Source: Legionella sainthelensi
GTDB taxonomy: Bacteria; Pseudomonadota; Gammaproteobacteria; Legionellales; Legionellaceae
Assembly: GCF_900637685.1 (NCBI RefSeq)
Contig: NZ_LR134388.1
Coordinates: 1,375,501 to 1,439,500, forward strand
Reading direction: 5' to 3'
Length of the DNA: 64,000 nt
Shown here: positions 26,149 to 36,282 of the stretch, in pieces
How the letters are laid out: every line of letters starts with the position of its first letter
Position numbering within the stretch: position 1 is the first letter of the stretch
Notes under the pieces: generated by a model
The model's input: only the letters and a program-made list of their open reading frames with translations
Databases searched by the model: none
Told to the model about the DNA's origin: nothing
Made by a program: the position numbers and the translations under genes

Positions 26149-26499
26149 AAATAACCGTAAAACTTAAAAAATGAATATATTTTATCTTTTTTGATGTATA
26201 TATTGACAAGTGATTATATTCATATGACATATTAATATTTTAAATATTATTTATTTTTCAAAAGATTAATTATTATTTTGAGACTTATCCATGAAATGGA
26301 ATTTAGTTTAATTTCTACAGGTATTTTGGTATCAAGCATTTCATATAGAAATAAAGAATTTTTATTTCTTAGGTTATTGGATTTTGAGTTGCAATACCCA
26401 AAAACTTGTTAAAAACTAAATGGTAAAATAATTAAAATTAAGGTGATATGAGGCTAGGATGTTTGCGCGCTTAATTAACTATAAAACGCGCTTACATTG
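26149..26499. other. Intergenic stretch between kinase and outer-membrane protein genes
   Basis: No gene is visible. The sequence is extremely AT-rich. It contains an AT-only perfect hairpin at 26347-26369 (AGAAATAAA/TTTATTTCT), downstream of the outer-membrane gene on the minus strand. A TTGTCA with TA-rich -10-like words lies around 26190-26215, a possible kinase promoter. A GCGCG pair near 26466-26490 could form a short stem after the outer-membrane gene. Confidence 0.4.
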
Positions 26500-27360
26500 T
26501 TAGATACTAAAACGAATCCCCGCAGCTCCCATATTGTAGCTTTGTGAGCCTAGTTCTACTAACCAAGGACTTGTTGGGACATGAGCTGGATAAACAGTTG
26601 AGCCAAATCTATAATCGCTATTGGAGACATACAGCCATCGATATTCAGCAAAAACATTTACATTTGAGGTTACATCAAAATTTAAACCAGCTTTTACTTG
26701 AGCCGCAAAAGTAGCGTCCTTATCGCTAGGATTTCCATTGTAATGATTGACGCCTCCTTCTGGTGGAGCAACTTGGGTTGAATCAGCACCTGAGATGGAT
26801 AAAACTGCAGCACCAATACCGGCACCGACATAAGGGTGGACTCTATTTACATTGGAGAGGTCAAAGTTTGCTACCGCATTAGCAAGAAAAACTGCTGTAT
26901 TCAGAGGATAGGATACTAAAAAATCATGCTCTGGCAGACTTGCTGTCTCATTATTTATATCGTGGCCCGTAAATGTGCTTTTTCCAACATAATATCCTTC
27001 TAATTCAACTGCGGGTGTTATGCCTGATAGTGAGTTGAATAAGTTCAATGATATTGATGACCATTGATAACCAACTTGTCCCCCAACAATGCCTACTCCA
27101 CGGGTATCTGTATGACCAAATCCATTGACAGCCAAAGGTCCTATTGTATCTTCTGGAAAAAAAGCAGTTCCATACTGCGCGATACTGACATTTGTAGATG
27201 CTCCTCCACCACCGAAAACACCCACATAGATTTTTCCTGGCGTGCTTAAAGCAGTTACTGGGCCCATTGCACCTGCGTGCCCTTGAGCAGTGAATCCAAA
27301 GACCATCCCCAGCAGGGACATTGAATAACTTAAACTCTTGCCTAATCCTTTTAATTTCAT
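26500..27360 (-). CDS. Outer-membrane beta-barrel protein
   Basis: ATG at 27360 has GGAG at proper spacing; a longer frame from 27372 does not. The 286-residue protein has a signal peptide (positive start, hydrophobic core, cleavage near AQGHA-GA). It then shows alternating strands rich in Gly, Asn and aromatics: VGGQVGYQW, AVELEGYYVG, VHPYVGAGIGAAVL, VNVFAEYRWLYV, and a final NMGAAGIRFSI ending in Ile. This is the OmpA/Opa-like small porin or adhesin style common in Legionella. Function is unknown. A strong promoter lies upstream. Confidence 0.83.
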   Translation of the reverse strand: MKLKGLGKSLSYSMSLLGMVFGFTAQGHAGAMGPVTALSTPGKIYVGVFGGGGASTNVSIAQYGTAFFPEDTIGPLAVNGFGHTDTRGVGIVGGQVGYQWSSISLNLFNSLSGITPAVELEGYYVGKSTFTGHDINNETASLPEHDFLVSYPLNTAVFLANAVANFDLSNVNRVHPYVGAGIGAAVLSISGADSTQVAPPEGGVNHYNGNPSDKDATFAAQVKAGLNFDVTSNVNVFAEYRWLYVSNSDYRFGSTVYPAHVPTSPWLVELGSQSYNMGAAGIRFSI

Positions 27361-27431
27361 ACAAAACTCCATTTGATCATTTATTTACTAATTGCGTTTA
27401 TGGGAATCATAGATTTAATGAATCAATAACC

Positions 27432-27460
27432 AGCGTACGGTTCTTTTTAATTGTTGTCAA
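27432..27460 (-). promoter_or_regulatory. Promoter of the outer-membrane protein gene
   Basis: On the minus strand a consensus TTGACA (27455-27460) and TACGCT (27432-27437) are separated by 17 bp, about 75 bases upstream of the start at 27360. Confidence 0.65.
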
Positions 27461-27505
27461 TTTGAAATATTTAGATATATAAAAATAGTAAGGTCTTTAT
27501 TATTC

Positions 27506-30199
27506 CTATTTATTCCGTAAGCTATTGCTATTTTGTGTTAAGATTTCTTGCTGTAATGATGCTTCGTTCACCGGGTTTAGTTGCTGCTTAAAGAAACCTA
27601 ACCGGGTTCGGGATTGCTCTGTAATATCTTGATTAATTAATTGATAGAGTCCGGTAAATTCATCCAGCTTCGTGGCATGGGAACGATTTGTAAAATCACT
27701 CTCATCAGTGCCTGTACTTAATTTATCGTGAACCAGTTCGTGAAATGGAGCATTTTGAGAATATTGGGGACCATATTTATTAGAAAGATACGCATCAAAT
27801 TCTTGTATCTTTTCCTTAGGGATATTCAACGATAATAAAAGATCTTTAGTTTTTGCACTAAGTTCTTTGTTCTTAGTATGATAATAATCTTCAAAAGCAG
27901 CTTTTATTTGTGTTTGATTTTCTTTAGTAATTAGTAATTGGAAATGATCACGCGCAAATTCTTTTATTTCCTCTAAAAGTATATGTTCAGTTAGAGTAGT
28001 ACGAGTAACCAATGCTTCCTTAAACCGTATTGTTTTCTCTATATTTTTTATTGATTGCTCCATGATTTTTTGGCGATAAATAGAGACTAAATTTCCCCCC
28101 GTTTTTATCGACTCTACAACACTAGAAGTAATTATTACCAAAAATTGTTTGAATTTTTTCAAAAATGAAGTTCCTGTATCAGCTGCTCTTAATTTTTGAA
28201 TGAAGTGAGCATCATGAGGAAGAGATTTAGCCTTTAACGCACGCTTCTCTATTGGAATGTCTTTATTAATTAATATATTGTTGATTCTTTCGATATGATT
28301 TTTTAAATCTTTATTTTTTTCAGGAAGCTTTAAACTAAATTTATGAAGTCGGTCATATGCTTCAGAAACCAGTAAATAATTAGCAATATTATTTTTTTGA
28401 AACTGCTCGAGTGATTTAACTACTGCAGCAGAACATTCATCTACAGACAAAAATTGAGCCTTATTTTTAGTGTAATGTGCGCGAACTAATTTTTCGTACT
28501 CTTGAATGATAGGTTCTTTAATGGTTGTTTTAAACAGATGATCGCGAAGGATAACTTCAAATTGTACATCCAATAAAGCACTTTTTGTTTTCTCTAAATC
28601 TTGCTCTTTAAGTAATTCCACTTGTTGCTTTAGAAAAGCGACTTTATCTTTTCTAACACTAATATTTAATGATATTTCGGGATTTGATGGGTCTTTATTT
28701 AGTTTTTGTTCTAATTCTTCTATCTCATTTTGAGTTTCATTAAGAATAATATTTATATATCGTTCTTCATCAATAAGAGCTAATTTTTTACTGAAGGGCA
28801 TATCCAACTCTAAAGCGACGGATAAGAAAAATTGATTCAAAGCAGCCATGGCAGGATTAATAAGAGTTCCAGGTTTTAAACATAAGTAATCTTCTTCTTG
28901 TGATAATTTGACAATTAACTCTTTGTAACTATCTTCTTTTATTTGAGGAAAATCATCTTTAACTAAGACATTTATCATATTCGCGATTTCAGCAGTTTGT
29001 GCGCCAACTCGTTGAACTTGTTTTAACAAACCGAGTAAAGCTCGTCCCGTAGTGATGTTCAGGCCATAATAATTATCTAATATTTCCTTCATCCGAGCCA
29101 CTTCATTTTGCATTAACTCTTTATCGGCAAGTTCTTCTCTTGTATAAGCTCGAACAACCTCTGGTTGTTCTCCAAATACCTTTTTATATTTAGAGTTTAA
29201 ATAAGATCTTGCACGTTCTAATTCAGGAGATGCCAAATGAGCATATTTAATACCAAGTTTTGCAGCTTTTTTACCTGCAGGTTCATTAGGATCGACATGT
29301 ACTATCTCTTCACGAACTCCAGCGTCATGGAATGCTTTTTGAATGTATTCTTTTCTTGGTGTATTTCGTTTTAATAAAGTATCATGTGCGTTCCATAAAA
29401 CAAGTTTAAGATCAGCCCAATCCTCTTTATTGTAATCAAATGATTGAATTGTTTTGCCAAAATCTACGACGGCAGAAACTAATGGACCATAACGCTCGAT
29501 GAGTTCTGGAGTCATGCTTTCCATTGCCACTTTTAGTTGCCGCGCATTATCAACAATCTCTAGAAGCGCCTTGGTTTGCGATACAAGTGAATCGCTTTTG
29601 TTCATTTGTTCAAAGTGATGAAATGCCATTTCCAGAGAATATAATCCATTTTCGACTGCTTTAATTTGCCGTACCATAAGAGGATCATTTTTATGGATGA
29701 CATGTACTTGTTCATCAGGTGCTTTTTTCAGATACTCTTGAAGTTGAACAGAGAAATATTCTTTGGTAATAGCAGAGAAGTCCTCCCTTAAATCAGCAAC
29801 TTTGGAGGATACATTTAATTCTTGAATATACGCGATATTACCACGCACTGAATCAAGAGATGACGCGGAAACTTCTTTTAGTTCACCAGGTCCTACAATA
29901 GGCTTTTTGCTTTCCTCTTCTATAAATTGCTTTCGTAATTGAAGAATATTTATATCTTCTGAGGTGTCAAATTGAAGATCAAATGATTGAGATTTCACGT
30001 CCTCAATTGCACTATTAATAACATCAATTTTTAATTCGTATGATTTTCTGGAGTTTTTTAAATAAGCATCTACCAATGGTTCTAGCTTCATTAAAGAATC
30101 TATCGTAATTTTAGATTCCTTTTTCCCAAGTTTAGAAGTTTCAAGTAGATTTAAAAGAGCGATAAATTCATTAGTTAAATCTAAGTTAGTACTTGCCAT
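27506..30199 (-). CDS. Giant effector-like protein, C-terminal fragment
   Basis: This 897-residue frame is the last of three that belong to one protein. Its upstream frame can be read as ISAEELAQLRLAFVTIQSAM directly before MASTNLDL, so the ATG at 30199 is internal. It contains the second copy of the duplicated B segment (KNDPLMVRQIKAVENGLY near 29650-29700) and long helical, Lys/Glu/Leu-rich coiled-coil regions after it. No enzymatic motif was seen. The C-terminal 250 residues are unique to this fragment. It is likely a secreted effector by size, composition and the PmrA-type element upstream of the whole gene. Confidence 0.72.
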   Translation of the reverse strand: MASTNLDLTNEFIALLNLLETSKLGKKESKITIDSLMKLEPLVDAYLKNSRKSYELKIDVINSAIEDVKSQSFDLQFDTSEDINILQLRKQFIEEESKKPIVGPGELKEVSASSLDSVRGNIAYIQELNVSSKVADLREDFSAITKEYFSVQLQEYLKKAPDEQVHVIHKNDPLMVRQIKAVENGLYSLEMAFHHFEQMNKSDSLVSQTKALLEIVDNARQLKVAMESMTPELIERYGPLVSAVVDFGKTIQSFDYNKEDWADLKLVLWNAHDTLLKRNTPRKEYIQKAFHDAGVREEIVHVDPNEPAGKKAAKLGIKYAHLASPELERARSYLNSKYKKVFGEQPEVVRAYTREELADKELMQNEVARMKEILDNYYGLNITTGRALLGLLKQVQRVGAQTAEIANMINVLVKDDFPQIKEDSYKELIVKLSQEEDYLCLKPGTLINPAMAALNQFFLSVALELDMPFSKKLALIDEERYINIILNETQNEIEELEQKLNKDPSNPEISLNISVRKDKVAFLKQQVELLKEQDLEKTKSALLDVQFEVILRDHLFKTTIKEPIIQEYEKLVRAHYTKNKAQFLSVDECSAAVVKSLEQFQKNNIANYLLVSEAYDRLHKFSLKLPEKNKDLKNHIERINNILINKDIPIEKRALKAKSLPHDAHFIQKLRAADTGTSFLKKFKQFLVIITSSVVESIKTGGNLVSIYRQKIMEQSIKNIEKTIRFKEALVTRTTLTEHILLEEIKEFARDHFQLLITKENQTQIKAAFEDYYHTKNKELSAKTKDLLLSLNIPKEKIQEFDAYLSNKYGPQYSQNAPFHELVHDKLSTGTDESDFTNRSHATKLDEFTGLYQLINQDITEQSRTRLGFFKQQLNPVNEASLQQEILTQNSNSLRNK

Positions 30200-33100
30200 A
30201 GCCGATTGGATAGTGACGAATGCAAGGCGTAATTGTGCCAGCTCTTCAGCAGAAATCCCTGAGATTGGTTGACCCCTGTTTCTTTTGAGACCCCCAAAAA
30301 ATCAATAGCGGCTCGTTGTTGCGATTCAATTTGGAACAATTCTAAAAGATGCTCTTTTTTCATTATCACGAGCTCTTCCTTTCTGATTTTTCCCATATCA
30401 AAAGAAAGAGGAATTGGTTTTAATCGATTATTTTGTTTTGCTTCAATGATTTCATTTATTTTGTCATTGATTTTATTCAATTCAAGAGCAATGGGTTTTG
30501 ATAAAAGACCTGGAGTCAAATAATGGCGAGTTTCAATTTTATCAAGCAGGATCATTAACTCGGGATATCTATCTTGCATCCATTCTTGATAAAACTGTAT
30601 TGTGGTTTCCTGTAAGTTAATTCCTTCTTTTTGAATTTTTCTTATTAAATCGATTATTCCGACAATTGAGTTGATTCCTTTAAATACATTGCCGAAAGAA
30701 ACATTTTCTTCGATTACCAGTGAGTATAATGCATTAATGTTATTGATACTTCTCTCACTAATTCTCAATCGATCAACGGATTTTTCTACATCAGGATCCA
30801 TTAAACTGGAAAGGTTATTCATTAATGTTGGTAATTCGGTCATTAATTGAATAATTGCGGATGTATGTTCTTTTTCAGTTTGAACGGAGTTCGTCCATTG
30901 GCCAATAATACTACCAATTTTTTTAGTTACATCAAATGCATTAAATTGACTGGCCCAGCCATATTGCCTAACTAATTTGTTGGCTTCTAAAAAAACAGGC
31001 TTTATTAAATCATCATTCTCACGAACTAAATTCTGAACTTCTGATGAAGCCTCAGCGATTAACGCAATTGATTTGTATACTTGTGATAAAGCGGCTACCC
31101 CTTGGTGAGCGGCAGCAATTTTACCCAGTTGCGTACTTGTATCGATGCCATCCCACGTTTTTAGAGCATTTTCAGCATGATACATACTATTAATTAATTT
31201 TTTTATTGCAGCAATTTGAGGTGGATCGTTTTCTATATTGATAAAAGGTTCGCCACTTGGTTGAGGATGCAATTGTGATGCTAGGGGTGCCGATAAAGTC
31301 GTTTTAAGTCGTTGTAATAAAACCATTCGTGCTTGTGCGATTTTATTAGCATAATTTAAGATATCCTGAGACTTTTCTTTTTTAGGGCGCCCTTCTGTTT
31401 CAGTAACCACTTTTTCAGAATCTTTAGGTGGTTTTTTAGGTTCTCCGCCTTTCTGTGTTGTGGTTGCTTTAGGCTGCTCTGGTAGAGTTGATATTTCTCC
31501 TCCATTTTTTAATTGTTCTAATGCAGTGAGATCGGAATCCATGGAACTCATAGCTGAAAAGGATCTGCTGTAGGCTAATAGCTGTTGTAATATTGGCGCA
31601 AGTGTTTTTTGGGTATTTGGTGAGAGCTCTTCAATACTACTTTTTAATTGAGAAGCTGCAGAGGCTATTGCAATAAAATAGGTCAATCGAATCATGACAC
31701 CATAACTAAGATCCACTCCCTCAAAATCTTTAAGTGCATTTTCCAGGGCAGTTAAGCTCATTTCAACTTTCTTAATTTGTTTCACTAAATCAGGATCATG
31801 TTCATTAATTCGATAAGGTAATTCTGTAAAAAAGGATTGGTATTCGGATAGATGGCGGTGGATGAGGGTGTCTAAACTAGTCCTTGTTTCCCTAACTGTT
31901 CCCGATAGTTTCATCTCTTGAATTGTAGTAAGTGTTCCACGTAAATTAACTAAATTTTTGGGCTTTACGGGAACAAGTTCTCGCGGTACAACCTCTGTTG
32001 GGGTAGGTTGCTTCATTAACTCAGTCTTGATGAGAAGGATGCGTTGAGACGCCTTCTTTTCAAGAGAAAGCTGTTCTTCCTTAACCTTATTAGGAGTTAG
32101 ATGGTCACGAGATTTTTCTGCAATCAGGATCTTAAATTCTTCTGCAGCAATCTGTTTTGACATGAATTGAGCAATCGCGTTTTCTGCGCCTAATATCTTA
32201 TCAATCTCAGCACTTACAATATAATTCGCTACGTATCCTACAGCTTTTTGCCACCAGGCTTTTGATTTGGGCTCGTATTTTTCCGGGCCAACTTTATTTA
32301 ATGCTGCTGCTAACTGATTTTCAAGATTCAAGTCGGTATGTGCTAACGCCATTTGGATTTTAGGATACAGTTTCCGTAACAACACACGATCAGATTCTGG
32401 TATGATTTCTAAAGACTCCCCCTTATAGGTTTTGAGAATTCGAAAAAACTCTGTTGCGGCTGTTTGTTGATTTTCAATGGCTACAAGAGATTGCACACTT
32501 TTAACTTGAATGCTATTAAATTGTTGTTCTCTAAGAGCTTGCAATGATTCAATGGAAATAACTCGTTCGCTAACGCCAAAGGTATTCGGTACAGATAATA
32601 GTTGATTCGCTTGTTTGCTTAGGTGTTCTATCTGAGAACATAACTCTGTAGATAGGAGCCCAGATTTTAGGTAATTTTGTTGTTCAAGTTGATCGGTAAA
32701 TAAAATTAATGAGGGCAAATAATGATTGGCCCAAGAAATATAGTTCTTCAAAGAGTTCTTAGTAAAGTTAAAACCATCCTCTTCAATGTTTTTGAACCAA
32801 CTAAATAAATCTTGTATTGCTTTTGAATTTTCTAAATCAGTAAAATTTAATTTATTAATAAAGGGGTTTTTGTCTAAATCATTTAACATCGAACGAATAA
32901 GTTCTATGGCTTTTTCTCTATCTTGTTCTGCCATCTCCTTGTCTTGAAGAGAGGAAATCAATTCCACTAATTTCGCTATTTTTGTAAAAGCAGATATGAG
33001 AGGATGTTCATTATTCCATTGATTGACATCAGGACCTAATAAATCCATCCCTTGCATAATCACTTTGGATGCCTTGTCAGTGACATCCATTTCAATAAAC

Positions 33101-33243
33101 TCTGACACCCAACCTGATTCTTTAATAATTTTAAAAGATTGAGTATAAATGGGTTCAAGTAGATAATAGTTATCTGCAATTACTCTTCTTATTTCGGGAG
33201 ATGCATCATCAAGCATCCCGATTGATTTATAAATTTGAATCAA
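30181..33243 (-). CDS. Giant effector-like protein, central fragment
   Basis: This 1020-residue frame is predominantly helical. It contains most of the first copy of an approximately 710-residue duplicated unit and the start of the second. The segment with PFIN...NDPPQIAAIKKLIN near 31150-31240 repeats the start of the upstream frame (DDPPQIVTIKKVIN at about 33390). A basic Lys/Pro linker (KPPKDSEK) separates the copies. The apparent start MIQIYKS aligns with an internal position of copy two (LSQVYKS), so this ATG is not a true start. The T6/G5 tract at 30291-30301 is where it leaves frame. No catalytic motif was recognised. Confidence 0.72.
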   Translation of the reverse strand: MIQIYKSIGMLDDASPEIRRVIADNYYLLEPIYTQSFKIIKESGWVSEFIEMDVTDKASKVIMQGMDLLGPDVNQWNNEHPLISAFTKIAKLVELISSLQDKEMAEQDREKAIELIRSMLNDLDKNPFINKLNFTDLENSKAIQDLFSWFKNIEEDGFNFTKNSLKNYISWANHYLPSLILFTDQLEQQNYLKSGLLSTELCSQIEHLSKQANQLLSVPNTFGVSERVISIESLQALREQQFNSIQVKSVQSLVAIENQQTAATEFFRILKTYKGESLEIIPESDRVLLRKLYPKIQMALAHTDLNLENQLAAALNKVGPEKYEPKSKAWWQKAVGYVANYIVSAEIDKILGAENAIAQFMSKQIAAEEFKILIAEKSRDHLTPNKVKEEQLSLEKKASQRILLIKTELMKQPTPTEVVPRELVPVKPKNLVNLRGTLTTIQEMKLSGTVRETRTSLDTLIHRHLSEYQSFFTELPYRINEHDPDLVKQIKKVEMSLTALENALKDFEGVDLSYGVMIRLTYFIAIASAASQLKSSIEELSPNTQKTLAPILQQLLAYSRSFSAMSSMDSDLTALEQLKNGGEISTLPEQPKATTTQKGGEPKKPPKDSEKVVTETEGRPKKEKSQDILNYANKIAQARMVLLQRLKTTLSAPLASQLHPQPSGEPFINIENDPPQIAAIKKLINSMYHAENALKTWDGIDTSTQLGKIAAAHQGVAALSQVYKSIALIAEASSEVQNLVRENDDLIKPVFLEANKLVRQYGWASQFNAFDVTKKIGSIIGQWTNSVQTEKEHTSAIIQLMTELPTLMNNLSSLMDPDVEKSVDRLRISERSINNINALYSLVIEENVSFGNVFKGINSIVGIIDLIRKIQKEGINLQETTIQFYQEWMQDRYPELMILLDKIETRHYLTPGLLSKPIALELNKINDKINEIIEAKQNNRLKPIPLSFDMGKIRKEELVIMKKEHLLELFQIESQQRAAIDFLGVSKETGVNQSQGFLLKSWHNYALHSSLSNRLWQVLT

Positions 33244-33539
33244 TGCCTGGATGTACTTTTTGCACCTAAGGCTTTTCCCAGTACAGAGTTTTTATCAATG
33301 CTTTCGTAATATTTAAACCCTTCTTCAGCATGGTAGAGGCAGTTGATTACTTTCTTAATAGTGACTATTTGTGGCGGATCATCACCAAAATTAATGAAAG
33401 GGACTCCTTTTTCTTGTTCAACAAGCTTTGTGACTACAAGATCATCTAATTGATCTTTAAGTGTTTGTAGTAACAATTTCCTTGCTTTATTAATTTGTTG
33501 TGATAATGGAACTTCAGCTAAATCATCGCCATTAGGCAT
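33240..33539 (-). CDS. Giant effector-like protein, N-terminal fragment
   Basis: This 99-residue frame holds the true start. An ATTGGAG Shine-Dalgarno lies about 10 bases before ATG 33539 (MPNGDDLAEV). It ends VLGKALGAKSTSRH at a stop. Adding one A to the A5 run (T5 at 33257-33261 on the plus strand) changes the end to ALGAKKYIQALIQIYKSIG. This runs into the next frame and aligns with the internal repeat copy. The reconstructed protein (27506-33539) would be about 2011 residues. A PmrA-type element lies about 60 bases upstream. Confidence 0.7.
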   Translation of the reverse strand: MPNGDDLAEVPLSQQINKARKLLLQTLKDQLDDLVVTKLVEQEKGVPFINFGDDPPQIVTIKKVINCLYHAEEGFKYYESIDKNSVLGKALGAKSTSRH

Positions 33540-33596
33540 AGTAATACTCCAATAGGTATACTATATAGTATAATTTATTTATGAGAATACACATTG

Positions 33597-33616
33597 AATA
33601 TTAAATGAACATTAAG
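33597..33616 (-). promoter_or_regulatory. PmrA-type box upstream of the giant effector-like gene
   Basis: On the minus strand the sequence reads CTTAATGTTCATTTAATATT, a TTAA-N7-TTAA pair with good half-sites (TTAATGTT and TTAATATT). It lies about 60-80 bases before the start at 33539. A TATACT word sits between them. Confidence 0.6.
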
Positions 33617-33835
33617 GATGTACTATTTTCTTTAGGTAACATCTTTAATTAAGGTATCAGGACAGTTATCACCGGAAAAAAGAAAAAAATCATCAATAGG
33701 ACTTGTGAAATAGATAGTACCTAATTTTACATTAAATTGATTTTTAGATAGGCATTCGCCAAGAAACACGATGTTAGTTTTGGTATGGCCCAAATGTGGT
33801 AGGTAATAGGTTTCAACGGACGAGAAAAACTTATT

Positions 33836-34294
33836 TTATGTAGAAGGGCTCTTATCTTTTATTTTTATCCACTGTGCATCTGCTTTTTTGATGTTACCAG
33901 GAATATCATTTGCCCAAATGTCTTGGATTTGTTGATTCAAATTAAGATAGAGCTTGTCATTCACTATCTTCCATGTCAGCGGATCACTAATCACTTTATG
34001 GCCGACAGATACTCCATAAGCACAATATCCTCCATAGGCAGGTAGATATTTTTCAGGATTTGCTGCAAAAGTATTTTTGTTTTTTGCAGTTGCAAAGATG
34101 TAAGCGACACCTTGATAGAACGCGACATAATTTCCATTTCCTCGTACGGGTCCACTTTTTTGTTGATAGGATACGAGATCATAACCTTGATTACCTACCA
34201 AACTAATGGGACTTTCTGCTGCAGATATAGAGGATTGAAGGAATAGAAAAAGCACAACACATAAAGAGAAACAGCGTGAAAGTAAGATTTTCAT
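33836..34294 (-). CDS. Secreted YHS-domain protein
   Basis: This 152-residue protein has a Sec signal peptide ending near SISAA. The mature part has the YHS-domain pattern: GYDLVSYQ, then GNYVAFYQGVAYIFATAKNKNTF, NPEKYLPAYGGYCAYGVS and the basic GHKV. In this family Tyr, His and Cys residues bind metal or form the domain core, and the domain is found in copper/heavy-metal and redox contexts. The downstream segment is a short helical tail. It stands alone next to the acyl-CoA dehydrogenase gene on the same strand. Its role is unknown. Confidence 0.87.
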   Translation of the reverse strand: MKILLSRCFSLCVVLFLFLQSSISAAESPISLVGNQGYDLVSYQQKSGPVRGNGNYVAFYQGVAYIFATAKNKNTFAANPEKYLPAYGGYCAYGVSVGHKVISDPLTWKIVNDKLYLNLNQQIQDIWANDIPGNIKKADAQWIKIKDKSPST

Positions 34295-34335
34295 GTTGAG
34301 AACTCCATATTGATCCCTATTTTTATTTTCCCACT

Positions 34336-36024
34336 TTAAAAATCATTATAGTCCATAGCAAGAATTAATGATTTTTTTCTGTGATCTTCTGAGAATAGGA
34401 TCGGTTCAGATAGGCTTTTTTCGCACCACCGAATGGCAGTAGTAAGTGTTATAGAGTCTTTACTTTTATAATAAGCCCATTGAGCATGCTCCAGCAATAA
34501 GCTTGCGGCAAAAGTTTGTGTTAAAGAATAAGCAAGCTGACGTGCACCTGTGTGTTGCTCCTCATCGTTTATATGAGGCGAGTGGATATAATTTTGAAGT
34601 TTTTGTGCCACATGTTGGGCTTTTACTTTAGATTGAATGAGATCTTGCAGCCTGATCTGTTGCAATCGTTTTTGTATGTCCTCGAGAAATGCTACAGCTG
34701 CATTTTCCTTATGAATTGCTCGCAAGACATCTAAGCTTAAAATATTTGTTGTACCCTCCCATATAGATAATACTTGGGCATTTCGTAGTAATTGTGGCAA
34801 GCCAGTATCTTCAATATATCCAGCACCACCAAATGACTCTAATGCTTCGCTAGCCACTGCAATCGCTTGTTTTGCTGAGTAGAGCTTTACTAGAGGGGTT
34901 AATAATCTTAATACAGCTCGTTCTGTTGGTGTTGCTTCACCTGATTCATCTTTTCCTAAAAGTTCAATGGCATGAAAAACTAGGTGAAAGGCAGCGGTAA
35001 ACTCTATTTGCATATTTGCTAAAGTTTCTAGGTGTAGCCCATGTTTTGATAATGTATGACCAAATGAAACGCGTTTAGTTGCATAATCTCGGGCAAGCGC
35101 TATAGCCCGGCGCATGTAACCTACAGCGCAACATGCATTGTAGATTCGAGTGATATTAAATAAAGAGGAGATTTTTTTTACTCCATCACCTGCGCCTCCA
35201 ATCAATAATGCGCGCGTATTCTTTAATGTGAGTTCCGCTGTAGGCAGGGCGCGCGTGCCTAGTTTGTCTTTTAATCGATTAATACGGATGCCATTGAGTT
35301 TGCCCATTTGATCGCGAAGTTCCAGATAAAAAAGACTTAGTCCTTTACTTCCCTCAGGAGCACCTTCGATACGCGCAAGGGTTATAGCGATTTGTGATGT
35401 TGTTGCAGAAGTAAACCATTTGTCGCCGTTAAGCAGAAAGCAAGCACCCTCAGGTGTAGCACTTGTCGTGGTACCACTTACATCCGAACCTCCTGTGCGT
35501 TCAGTCATCCATTGTCCAGAAGTCCAAAATTGAGTTGGGTTTGAACTAATCAGATGTGGAAGTACGCGCTGCTTTAATGATTTATCAGCATAAAGCTCTA
35601 ATGCACGAGCAGCGCCATCGGTCATTGCAAGAGGACATGTATAAATGGCTGAAGAGGGGTGAAATAGATATAATTTTGCAAATTGATGGATGCGAGAGTA
35701 GGCACCATGCCGACGCTCATAGCCAATAGCAATTAATTTTTCTTCAGCCGAAATTTTATCGAGGTCTTTCCATGCTCGGGAGACCTCAATATGGTCGATA
35801 CGCCTACCCCATGGATCATAGGGTATGTGTTTTGGAGGGTATGCTTCTGCTTCTTGACCTAGTTGATAGATATCTTCAATGACGCGTTGACCTAAATGAT
35901 GCAATTCTGGTTGAATCTCAGTTAGCATTGGCGGTGGAAGTTTCCATTCAAGATAAGCCTTTAGTATTCTATCATCATCGTATTGATTGCCAAGACAAGG
36001 CGGAGTTTGAAAAAAATCACTCAT
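34336..36024 (-). CDS. AidB-like acyl-CoA dehydrogenase
   Basis: This 562-residue flavoprotein belongs to the acyl-CoA dehydrogenase superfamily and most resembles the AidB branch. The flavin-binding MTERTGGSDVSGTTT lies near residue 173, and RIYNACCAVGYMRRAI and ESFGGAGYIED, SIWEGTTNILSLD are the usual C-terminal motifs. AGGAAG precedes the ATG. AidB proteins are induced by alkylation stress, and related enzymes oxidise branched acyl-CoA; the physiological substrate is uncertain. The gene is divergent from the bestrophin gene at 36283. Confidence 0.9.
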   Translation of the reverse strand: MSDFFQTPPCLGNQYDDDRILKAYLEWKLPPPMLTEIQPELHHLGQRVIEDIYQLGQEAEAYPPKHIPYDPWGRRIDHIEVSRAWKDLDKISAEEKLIAIGYERRHGAYSRIHQFAKLYLFHPSSAIYTCPLAMTDGAARALELYADKSLKQRVLPHLISSNPTQFWTSGQWMTERTGGSDVSGTTTSATPEGACFLLNGDKWFTSATTSQIAITLARIEGAPEGSKGLSLFYLELRDQMGKLNGIRINRLKDKLGTRALPTAELTLKNTRALLIGGAGDGVKKISSLFNITRIYNACCAVGYMRRAIALARDYATKRVSFGHTLSKHGLHLETLANMQIEFTAAFHLVFHAIELLGKDESGEATPTERAVLRLLTPLVKLYSAKQAIAVASEALESFGGAGYIEDTGLPQLLRNAQVLSIWEGTTNILSLDVLRAIHKENAAVAFLEDIQKRLQQIRLQDLIQSKVKAQHVAQKLQNYIHSPHINDEEQHTGARQLAYSLTQTFAASLLLEHAQWAYYKSKDSITLTTAIRWCEKSLSEPILFSEDHRKKSLILAMDYNDF

Positions 36025-36282
36025 GGATAACTTCCTTATGATTTTTAGTGACGCTCTATCTTAGCTGGATTAGAAATGAGGGGCAACAGAGAAAATTTCA
36101 CTTATTTTCAACAAAAAAGAAAATACTTAATCAGGAGGTTGTCAATTAAGGAAAGCCGTTTTTGAATTTTATACACGTTACATTCATAACTCTTTTTGAC
36201 ATCAAAATCCATATCTTGAAGCTTTGCTTAGAATAGGCAGTCAAGTTACACTATAGAATTTTTAAATTAAGGTTTTTTTAGA

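Noticed and set aside
27005..27364. 119-residue ORF over the outer-membrane gene
   Set aside because: Out-of-frame shadow rich in Trp, Arg and Cys; the true frame has a signal peptide and barrel strands.
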